Shown here: positions 58,714-64,000 of the stretch, piece by piece
Position numbering within the stretch: the stretch's first letter is position 1
How the letters are laid out: every line of letters begins with the position of its first letter
Source: Halorubrum salinarum
GTDB taxonomy: Archaea; Halobacteriota; Halobacteria; Halobacteriales; Haloferacaceae
Length of the DNA: 64,000 nucleotides
Reading direction: 5' to 3'
Assembly: GCF_013267195.1 (NCBI RefSeq)
Contig: NZ_CP053941.1
Location: 558,001 to 622,000, forward strand
Position numbers and translations under genes: made by a program
The notes under the pieces: model-generated
What the model saw: only the letters and a program-made list of their open reading frames with translations
Databases searched by the model: none
Told to the model about the DNA's origin: nothing

Positions 58714-59268
58714 ATGACTCGGATCGTCGTCATCGACCTCCACGGCCAGTTCACTCACCTCGAACGCCGGGCGCTCCGCGACCTCGGCGTCGACACCGAG
58801 ATAACCTCGGCGGAGACGCCGGCCGACGAGGTCGAGGCGGACGGGGTCGTCCTCTCGGGCGGCCCGGACATGGACCGCGTCGGCAACGCGCCGGACTACC
58901 TCGACCGCGACGTCCCCGTCCTCGGGATCTGCCTGGGGATGCAGCTGATCGCGGCGGAGCTCGACGGCGCGGTCGGCGAGGGCGACTACGGCGGCTACGC
59001 CGACGTCGACGTCGAGATAACCGACGACGAGGACCCGCTGGTCGGCTCGCTCGCGCCGGAGACGCGCGTCTGGGCCTCCCACGCCGACGAGGTGACCGAA
59101 CTGCCGGACGGGTTCGCCCGCACCGCCACCTCCGACGTCTGCGGCATCGAGGCGATGGCCGACGCGGACGCGGACCTGTACGGCGTCCAGTGGCACCCCG
59201 AGGTCGCGCACACGGAGCGCGGCGAGGAGGTCTTCGAGAACTTCGTCGCGATCTGCGAGTCGGCGTAG
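58714..59268 (+). CDS. guaAA: GMP synthase, glutamine amidotransferase subunit A
   Basis: 184 residues, a separate glutaminase subunit as in most archaea. The class I amidotransferase triad is visible: Cys in LGICLGMQLIAAEL, and His-Glu in YGVQWHPEVAHT. The start IVVIDLHGQFTHLERRALRDLG is typical of archaeal GuaAA. It supplies ammonia to the synthetase subunit, which is not in this window. ATG 58714 is preferred to the in-frame GTG at 58690. Confidence 0.94.
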   Translation: MTRIVVIDLHGQFTHLERRALRDLGVDTEITSAETPADEVEADGVVLSGGPDMDRVGNAPDYLDRDVPVLGICLGMQLIAAELDGAVGEGDYGGYADVDVEITDDEDPLVGSLAPETRVWASHADEVTELPDGFARTATSDVCGIEAMADADADLYGVQWHPEVAHTERGEEVFENFVAICESA

Positions 59269-59300
59269 ACCGCGAGCGGTTCGCCGACGTACGCCGCGGG

Positions 59301-59726
59301 CTATTCTCCGACGTGCGCCGTTAACACCGGGAGTTCGCTGTATCGCACGACCCGCTCGGCGACCGATCCCGCCGCGATGAAGCGCCCGATCCCGGTGCGG
59401 CCGTGCGTGCCCATCGCGATCAGGTCGACGCCGTAGTCCGCCGCCGCGTCGAGGATCTCCTCGTGCGGGCGGCCGCGGCGGAGGTGGAGTTCGCACTCGA
59501 CGCCGCGCGCCGCGGCCGCCTCGGCGACCGCGTAGAGCGCGCGCTCGCCGCGCGCCTCCTCGCGCTCGACGACCACGTCCCACTCGTCGGCGCCGGCGAT
59601 GCCCTCGTCGACGACGAACAGCGCGTGGACCCGGGCGCCGGTCAGGGCGGCGAGGCCGCAGGCCTGCTCGGTCGCGGCGGCGCTCCCGGCGCTCCCGTCG
59701 GTCGGACACAGTATCGCGTCGTACAT
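59301..59726 (-). CDS. Universal stress protein (UspA family)
   Basis: 141 residues. The ATP-binding motif G-x2-G-x9-G-S is satisfied by MGTHGRTGIGRFIAAGSVAERVV, and the family start MYDAILCPTDGSAGS fits. ATG 59726 gives that start; one further upstream (59741) adds five residues. Such proteins bind ATP and help cells endure stress. No operon partner. Confidence 0.92.
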   Translation of the reverse strand: MYDAILCPTDGSAGSAAATEQACGLAALTGARVHALFVVDEGIAGADEWDVVVEREEARGERALYAVAEAAAARGVECELHLRRGRPHEEILDAAADYGVDLIAMGTHGRTGIGRFIAAGSVAERVVRYSELPVLTAHVGE

Positions 59727-59840
59727 GTCGGCCCGACCCACAACGTGCGAGACGTTAACAGTACCCGATGCGCGGACGCCGGACGCGGTCGCGCGGCTCG
59801 TCGTCTCGGGGGCGCACCGGTCGGAAAAGACGGCCGGCGC

Positions 59841-60107
59841 CTACGCCTCGAACAGCTCGTCGACGGCCTCGCCCGCGGTCTCGACCGCCTCCTGCGCGAC
59901 CGCGTCCGGGTCCGGCCCGGCGTCCTCCGGGGCGTTGAGGTAGACGTCGACGTCGAGGACTCCGTCCTCAAACGTGACGGTGACGTCGAGGTCCGTGACG
60001 GTGGACTGGTCGTAGTGTTTGAACACGATCCCCTCGGCCGCCTCGGCAGCGGTGCGAACGACCTCGTCGTCGCTCGGCTCCGCGGCGGCGTCGGCGTCGT
60101 CGGTCAC
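59841..60107 (-). CDS. DUF3194 family protein of prefoldin operon
   Basis: 88 residues from a GTG at 60107. The core VVRTAAEAAEGIVFKHYDQSTVTDLDVTVTFEDGVLDVDVYLNAP matches the DUF3194 family, with an acidic tail ending VDELFEA. The gene begins four bases after the prefoldin-beta stop and so is the last gene of the operon. The family is conserved next to pfdB in haloarchaea; function unknown. Confidence 0.8.
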   Translation of the reverse strand: MTDDADAAAEPSDDEVVRTAAEAAEGIVFKHYDQSTVTDLDVTVTFEDGVLDVDVYLNAPEDAGPDPDAVAQEAVETAGEAVDELFEA

Positions 60108-60111
60108 GGCC

Positions 60112-60510
60112 TTACGCGCCGCCGGCGCCCGGACCGCCCGGTCCCATCGGGCCGCCGCCGCCCGCGCCGCCCTGGAGCATCTGCTGGAGCTCGCTCTGAA
60201 GGTCGTCGAACTGCTCCTCGACGCGCTCCTCCTGCTTCTCGAGCTGCTCGACGCGGACTTCGAGCGAGTCGACCTTGTCCTCGAGGTCGTCGTAGGCGGA
60301 CTCGTAGTCCGTCTCGACGAGGACCTCGCCGATCTCGCGGTACATCCCCGCGTCCTCGTCGACGTCTTCGAGGGCGTCGAGGGCGGTCTTGGACTCGTTG
60401 AGCGCGGACTGGGCCTGCTCCTTCTGCTCGGCGACCTGCTGTGCGGTCTCCTGAAGGTCCTGCAGCTCCTCGATCTTCTCCTGTGCCTCGGGCGGCATGT
60501 TCCCTTGCAT
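60112..60510 (-). CDS. pfdB: Prefoldin beta subunit
   Basis: 132 residues. Two long coiled-coil helices ([40 protein letters not shown] and [39 protein letters not shown]) flank the beta-hairpin region ([15 protein letters not shown]). A Gly/Pro/Met-rich tail follows. With the alpha subunit it forms the jellyfish-shaped hexamer that passes unfolded proteins to the thermosome. ATG 60510 gives [10 protein letters not shown]; the Met at 60498 is an alternative start. Confidence 0.94.
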   Translation of the reverse strand: MQGNMPPEAQEKIEELQDLQETAQQVAEQKEQAQSALNESKTALDALEDVDEDAGMYREIGEVLVETDYESAYDDLEDKVDSLEVRVEQLEKQEERVEEQFDDLQSELQQMLQGGAGGGGPMGPGGPGAGGA

Positions 60511-60606
60511 GGGCGGACCGAGGCGGCCCGGACGGAAAAACCCACTACATCTCTCCCGCCTCGACAAGTCGGCAATACGACGGGTCTCGGAAACGCTCGC
60601 GTCGGT

Positions 60607-60858
60607 TTAGCCGTCGAGCCCGCCGACGCGCTCGGCCACCGCGACGAGTCGGGACCAGCTGTTGACGCCGGCGCGGAGCGCCACGAGGTCGTCGGCGAGG
60701 ACACGGACGCGGACCGCGTCGCCCTCGCGGTCGACGGTCGCGGTCGAGCGGGCGTCGTCGATCTCGCCGACCTCGGGACCGAGCGCGTCGGCCACGACGC
60801 GTGCGCGCCGCTCGGAGGAGTAGGTGAACGAGAGGACCGTCTCGTGTGCGCGCGTCAC
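60607..60858 (-). CDS. KEOPS-complex Pcc1-family protein (second in window)
   Basis: 83 residues with the compact Pcc1 fold: ETVLSFTYSSERRARVVADALGPEVGEIDDARSTATVDREGDAVRVRVLADDLVALRAGVNSWSRLVAVAERV. The LVALRAGVNSWSRLV helix is the usual Pcc1 dimer region. It lies between rpoP and pfdB, a common place for pcc1 in haloarchaea. The other Pcc1-type gene is at 8048-8398. One is probably Pcc1 and the other the paralogue Pcc2. Confidence 0.82.
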   Translation of the reverse strand: MTRAHETVLSFTYSSERRARVVADALGPEVGEIDDARSTATVDREGDAVRVRVLADDLVALRAGVNSWSRLVAVAERVGGLDG

Positions 60859-60881
60859 GGTCCGTGGAGGGGGAGACGGCG

Positions 60882-61016
60882 TTACTCGACGTTGACTTCC
60901 TTGATGCCGCCGCCGCGCTCCTTCAGGAGGACGCGGTGGCCGCAGTACGGGCAGCGCACGCCGCCGTACTCGTCGAGGGTGACGTCGCGCTTACAGCGGG
61001 AGCACTTGTAGCTCAT
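60882..61016 (-). CDS. rpoP: DNA-directed RNA polymerase subunit P (Rpo12)
   Basis: 44 residues. The zinc-binding set is CSRC followed by CPYC (spacing as in Rpb12): [19 protein letters not shown], then [16 protein letters not shown]. The stop is TAA at 60882-60884. It starts four bases after the eL43 stop. Rpo12 helps to hold the Rpo3-Rpo11 platform in RNA polymerase. Confidence 0.95.
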   Translation of the reverse strand: MSYKCSRCKRDVTLDEYGGVRCPYCGHRVLLKERGGGIKEVNVE

Positions 61017-61020
61017 CGCC

Positions 61021-61287
61021 TTATTCCTCGTCGGCGAGCGCGGCGCGGATGGAGCGGCGGACGGTGCGACCGCCGGGCGTCTCGGGGCGGTACGCGCCGC
61101 CCGTGAACGTCTCGCCGGTCTCCTCGTTGACCCAGATGCCGGTACCCACGCGCTTCACGTCGTCGCCGTCGACGGTCGCGTTGCGCATCTCCTCTTCGAT
61201 GTCCTGGACCCGCTTGCGGGAGACCCGGCCGTAACGGGCGCCGAATCGGCCCGCGCTGCCGGTGCTTCGAGCCTTGTCCTCAGCCAT
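61021..61287 (-). CDS. rpl37ae: 50S ribosomal protein L37Ae (eL43) lacking zinc cysteines
   Basis: 88 residues. The N-terminal [25 protein letters not shown] and the C-terminal [28 protein letters not shown] are clear eL43 landmarks. In other archaea the middle holds two CxxC pairs that bind zinc. Here the same stretch reads [26 protein letters not shown] and has no cysteine at all. It is the first gene of an operon with rpoP, a pcc1-type gene and pfdB. ATG 61287 gives MAEDKARS. Confidence 0.93.
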   Translation of the reverse strand: MAEDKARSTGSAGRFGARYGRVSRKRVQDIEEEMRNATVDGDDVKRVGTGIWVNEETGETFTGGAYRPETPGGRTVRRSIRAALADEE

Positions 61288-61380
61288 AGTAGCCACTCCT
61301 ACCGCCAGCGCAGGTAAAAAGGCTGCGAGTTGCGGCGGTCGGAACCGCCGACGGCGACGACGGAAGACGGGTGATCGGAT

Positions 61381-61711
61381 GCGGTGGCACGTGCCTGCGA
61401 GCGGCCGGAGCGAAGCGGCGGCCGCGAGACAGCACGCGCGAGGGACGCGGTGAGGGAGGGGCGACCGAAGGGAGCCCCGAGCGAACCGCGAGGCTGGGGA
61501 GGTGCGAGGCTGCGGTCGCAGTGCGGGGCGGGGTGGACTCAAAGGGGCAGCCGGGAGGCGGGCGCAGGCAACGTAAGCACCGCAGCGAAGGAGCGGCAGC
61601 GACTGAGCGAGGAGCGCAGCGAGCGTGCGCCCGCCTCCCGGCTGGGGCTTTGGCGGTGTTCGGTGTCGGTCCACGATTACCCGAGTATCGCCCAGCGGTC
61701 GAGGCTTTGGA
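61381..61711 (-). repeat. Copy B of structured non-coding repeat, upstream of thi4
   Basis: In minus orientation it reads TCCAAAGCCTC, then 58 bases on CCAAAGCCCC and the common body as in copies A and C. It has the strongest stem: an 18-bp perfect inverted repeat, 61549-61566 with 61626-61643 (AGCCGGGAGGCGGGCGCA and its complement), enclosing 59 bases. The TATA position found in copy A is degenerate here. With copy C it flanks thi4 in inverted orientation, 5' ends towards the gene. Confidence 0.75.
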
Positions 61712-61762
61712 AGAATGGCCAGTCGGTCCACCAACAGAGAAGAGACACGCAACCACGTATCG

Positions 61763-61803
61763 ACCGCAACGTATTTCACAACCAAGTAATACTACCAAGT
61801 TGT
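61763..61803 (+). promoter_or_regulatory. thi4 control region with repeated CCAAGT
   Basis: A TATA-like CGTATTTC (61770-61777) is followed by ACAACCAAGT and, eight bases later, ACCAAGTTGT. These give two direct CCAAGT copies and an outer ACAAC/GTTGT inverted repeat running right up to the ATG at 61804. The site would lie at the transcript start and could bind a thiamine-responsive repressor. No TPP riboswitch fits in the space. Confidence 0.5.
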
Positions 61804-62739
61804 ATGGACGGATTCGACGGCTTCAGCGACGTGAGCGAGACGGACGTAACGAAGGCCATCGGTAACGAGTGGACCGACGGGTTCCTCGATTTCACAGACT
61901 CCGAGGTGATCGTCCTCGGCGGCGGTCCGTCGGGGCTGATGGCCGCGAAGGAGCTGGCCGAGCGCGGCGTGAAGGTGATGATCGTCGAGAAGAACAACTA
62001 CCTCGGCGGCGGCTTCTGGCTCGGCGGGTTCCTGATGAACACCGTCACGGTCCGGGACCCCGCCCAGGAGATCCTCGACGACCTCGACGTGGACTACGAC
62101 GCCGTCGAGGACGTGGACGGCCTCTACACCGCCGCGGGCCCGGAGGCCTGCTCCGGGCTGATCAAGGCCGCCTGCGACGCCGGCGCGCGCGTCCAGAACA
62201 TGACCGAGTTCACCGACCTCGTCGTCCGCGACGACCACCGCGTCGGCGGCATCGTGATGAACTGGACGCCGGTCCACGCGCTCCCCCGCGAGATAACCTG
62301 CGTCGACCCCATCGCGGTCGAGTCCGACCTCGTCATCGACGCGACCGGCCACGACGCCGTCGCGATCAGCAAGCTCGACGAGCGCGGCGTCCTCTCGGCG
62401 CCCGGCATCGAGCACGCCAAGGAGCACAACACCGGGATGGACCAGACCGGCGACGACCAGTACGGCGCCCCCGGCCACGACTCGCCCGGCCACGACTCGA
62501 TGTGGGTCGGCGAGAGCGAGGACGCCGTCGTCGAGCACACCGGCGTCGTTCACGACGGCCTGATCGCCTCCGGCATGGCGGTCGCGACCGCGCACGGCCT
62601 CCCGCGGATGGGTCCGACGTTCGGCGCGATGCTCGTCTCCGGGAAGCGCGCCGCGCAGGCCGCCCTCGACGAACTGGAGGTCGACGCGCCCGAAGTCACG
62701 CTGTCGACCGGCGGCGCGCCTGCGCCCGCCGACGACTGA
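61804..62739 (+). CDS. thi4: Thiamine thiazole synthase, Thi4
   Basis: 311 residues. GGGPSG (39-44) with [14 protein letters not shown] is the dinucleotide-binding region, and VDATGHDAV closes the fold. Cys166 in [11 protein letters not shown] occupies the position of the cysteine that in yeast-type and Haloferax Thi4 is important for sulphur donation; sulphide-using archaeal enzymes have histidine there. It makes the thiazole part of thiamine from NAD and glycine. An internal [14 protein letters not shown] loop matches the family. ATG 61804 is used because the frame upstream is repeat DNA. Confidence 0.94.
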   Translation: MDGFDGFSDVSETDVTKAIGNEWTDGFLDFTDSEVIVLGGGPSGLMAAKELAERGVKVMIVEKNNYLGGGFWLGGFLMNTVTVRDPAQEILDDLDVDYDAVEDVDGLYTAAGPEACSGLIKAACDAGARVQNMTEFTDLVVRDDHRVGGIVMNWTPVHALPREITCVDPIAVESDLVIDATGHDAVAISKLDERGVLSAPGIEHAKEHNTGMDQTGDDQYGAPGHDSPGHDSMWVGESEDAVVEHTGVVHDGLIASGMAVATAHGLPRMGPTFGAMLVSGKRAAQAALDELEVDAPEVTLSTGGAPAPADD

Positions 62740-63226
62740 TACATCACCGCTGACGCTCCGGAAACGCGCCCCTCCAAAGCCTCAGGCGTCTACTCGTGAA
62801 TCGCCTGTAGAGGATCCGTAGCGGACACCGCCAAAGCCCCAGCCGGGAGGGTTCGGTGCGCTCGCTGCGCTCCTCACTCGGTCGCTCCGCTCCCTCGTTC
62901 CGGTGCTTGCGTCGCGCGCCTTCGCCCTCCCGGCTGCCCCTTTGCGTCCCGCCCCGCACCGCACAGCAGCCTCACACCTCCCCAGCCTCGCCGTTCGTTC
63001 CGGGCTCCCTACGGTCGCCCGTCACTCACGGCGTCCCTCGCGCGTGCCACCTCGCGGCCGCCGCTTCGCTCCGGCCGCTCGCAGGCACGCGCCGACCGCG
63101 TGGTGATGTATGAACGTCCGCAGCGCACCAAGCTCGAAATCCGCTACGCGCCCGTCCGTCACGAACGTTCACTCGGGAGCGACTCAACCGGGTGCCTTTT
63201 TCCGGCGCTACGTCGAACCCGGCGGT
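62740..63226. other. Gene-free stretch holding repeat copy C and pyruvate kinase promoter
   Basis: 487 bp between thi4 and pyruvate kinase. Repeat copy C fills 62773-63100. The remaining 126 bases before pyruvate kinase include GTGCCTTTTTCC (63192-63203), about 30 bases before the ATG, as its likely TATA element. Frames over the repeat are basic and low-complexity and were not called. Confidence 0.5.
62773..63100 (+). repeat. Copy C of structured non-coding repeat, downstream of thi4
   Basis: It matches copy B (reverse complement) from TCCAAAGCCTC onwards and copy A from CCTCAG onwards, with the same internal spacings. The main stem is 11 bp (62841-62851 with 62925-62935, AGCCGGGAGGG and its complement). 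The 3' part has GCGTCCCTCGCGCGTG, then CTCGCGGCCGCCGCTTCGCTC, a 7-bp hairpin (GCGGCCG/CGGCCGC) also formed in B. The TATA position is lost. It runs towards pyruvate kinase. Confidence 0.75.
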
Positions 63227-64000
63227 ATGCGAAACGCCAAGATCGTCTGTACGATCGGTCCCGCCTCGGACGACCGGGACACGATCCGCGGCCTCGCCGA
63301 CGCGGGGATGTCCGTCGTCCGACTCAACGCCAGCCACGGGACCACCGACCACCGGGAGACGGTGATCGAGCGCGCCCGCGCCGTCGACGACGAGATCGAC
63401 GACCCGCTCGCGGTGATGGTCGACCTGAAGGGCCCCGAGGTCCGCACGGCCGAGATTGACGAGCCGATCGAACTCGCCAGCGACTCCGAGGTCACCTTCC
63501 TCGAAGCCGACGACGCCACCCCCGAGCGCGTCGGTCTCACCCACTCGATCGGGGCGGCCGAGCCGGGCGACACGATCCTCCTCGACGACGGCCGGATCGA
63601 GTGCCGCGTCGAGCGCGTCGACGGCGAGGCCGTCGTCGCCACGGTCGTCTCCGGCGGGAAGCTCGGCTCGCGCAAGGGCGTGAACCTCCCGGGCGTCGCC
63701 ATCGACGTGGACCTGATCACCCCGGAGGACGAGGCCGAACTGGACCTCGCCGCGCGCACCGACGCCGACTTCGTCGCGGCCTCGTTCGTGCGCGACGCCG
63801 ACGACGTCTACCGGATCGCCGACGAGCTGGAGGCCCGCGGCGGCGGCGACATCCCGATCGTCGCGAAGATCGAGCGCGCCGGCGCCGTCGAGAACTTGGA
63901 GGGGATCGTCGACGCCGCCGACGGCGTGATGGTCGCCCGCGGCGACCTCGGCGTCGAGTGCCCGCTGGAGGACGTGCCCGTGATCCAGAAGCGGATCATC
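63227..64000 (+). CDS. pyk: Pyruvate kinase, 3' end cut by window
   Basis: The first 258 residues are present. RNAKIVCTIGPASDDRDTIRGLADAGMSVVRLNASHG is the conserved N-terminus. MVDLKGPEVRTAEI begins the domain A/B junction, the B domain follows to about 155, and IPIVAKIERAGAVENLEGIVDAADGVMVARGDLGVE holds the catalytic lysine and the metal-binding residues. It makes ATP and pyruvate from PEP, opposite in direction to PEP synthase at 39420. Confidence 0.95.
   Translation, partial: MRNAKIVCTIGPASDDRDTIRGLADAGMSVVRLNASHGTTDHRETVIERARAVDDEIDDPLAVMVDLKGPEVRTAEIDEPIELASDSEVTFLEADDATPERVGLTHSIGAAEPGDTILLDDGRIECRVERVDGEAVVATVVSGGKLGSRKGVNLPGVAIDVDLITPEDEAELDLAARTDADFVAASFVRDADDVYRIADELEARGGGDIPIVAKIERAGAVENLEGIVDAADGVMVARGDLGVECPLEDVPVIQKRII

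Larger units (their letters stand above)
61288..61803. other. Gene-free stretch holding repeat copy B and the thi4 promoter
   Basis: Between the divergent eL43 and thi4 genes lie repeat copy B in minus orientation (61381-61711) and about 90 bp of A/T-richer thi4 control DNA. Long plus-strand frames through it (61371-61865, or the extension of the thi4 frame to 61384) translate the repeat and are not credible proteins. Confidence 0.5.

Noticed and set aside
61384-61803. 5' extension of the thi4 frame through repeat copy B
   Set aside because: The residues encoded are low-complexity repeat translation; ATG 61804 gives the family N-terminus and sits right after the probable promoter.
61650-61803. 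Possible TPP riboswitch before thi4
   Set aside because: The space between repeat B and the ATG is about 90 bases, and the conserved TPP-aptamer sequence blocks are not present.
1-64000. CRISPR arrays, rRNA, tRNA, insertion sequences with transposases
   Set aside because: No regularly spaced palindromic repeats, no rRNA blocks, no tRNA T-loop (GGTTCGAATCC-like) with matching arms, and no transposase or integrase motifs were found on reading both strands. A short tRNA could still be missed without a scan.

Overview
This window is chromosomal DNA from a haloarchaeon, most likely a Halorubrum. The base composition is very GC-rich and the proteins are acidic. Many genes have a TATA-like box 25-30 bases before the start codon, and many neighbours overlap by four bases (ATGA). 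The proton pump is of the archaerhodopsin type known from Halorubrum: its N-terminus and retinal-pocket segments match that family as I remember it. All annotation is from reading the sequence; no database search was run.

Layout: (1) 1-4232, minus strand: a cut-off DUF1917-like gene, then a single-stranded-DNA-binding operon (rpa, its RPA-associated protein, a phosphoesterase) in which every junction is ATGA. (2) 4380-10146: glycosyltransferase, RNA polymerase subunit L, two GNAT acetyltransferases in tandem, and the operon rps15 / RecJ-like / pcc1-type / rps3ae. (3) 10586-18120: NhaC-type antiporter, PHP protein, asparagine-synthase-like enzyme, uracil-DNA glycosylase homologue, proteasome beta subunit and archaetidylserine synthase. 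(4) 18211-25463, a phototrophy island: Brp/Blh retinal-forming enzyme, coiled-coil zinc-ribbon protein, archaerhodopsin, small membrane protein, CDC48-type AAA ATPase and the bacterio-opsin activator Bat. (5) 25495-46716, housekeeping and metabolism: SPFH protein, TFB, AroD, rhomboid, endonuclease V, rhodanese/MBL enzyme, MinD-like ATPase, PEP synthase, MfnA, halocyanin, S9 peptidase. (6) 46804-56649: PAS kinase, aldo/keto reductase, a copper module (P-type ATPase, TauE/SafE protein, halocyanin), then a second light island (HTH_10 regulator, phytoene desaturase, halorhodopsin). (7) 56756-end: pth2-truD, GMP synthase subunit A, universal stress protein, the operon rpl37ae / rpoP / pcc1-type / pfdB / DUF3194, thi4, and the 5' part of pyruvate kinase.

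The genes fit a light-using aerobic heterotroph. Phytoene desaturase leads towards carotenoids, Brp/Blh cleaves beta-carotene to retinal, and retinal serves both the proton pump and the chloride pump. Bat is the likely regulator: a sequence like the known Bat upstream activating site lies before both opsin genes, and a nine-base match lies between the AAA ATPase and bat.

The least expected feature is a family of about 280-330 bp non-coding repeats in three copies (about 12553-12853, 61381-61711, 62773-63100). Each carries a large inverted repeat, one base pair of which is changed on both sides between copies. Copy A has an intact TATA box about 30 bases before the conserved body. Copies B and C flank thi4 in inverted orientation. 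I know of no name for this family; it could be a structured RNA gene family or a non-autonomous mobile element.
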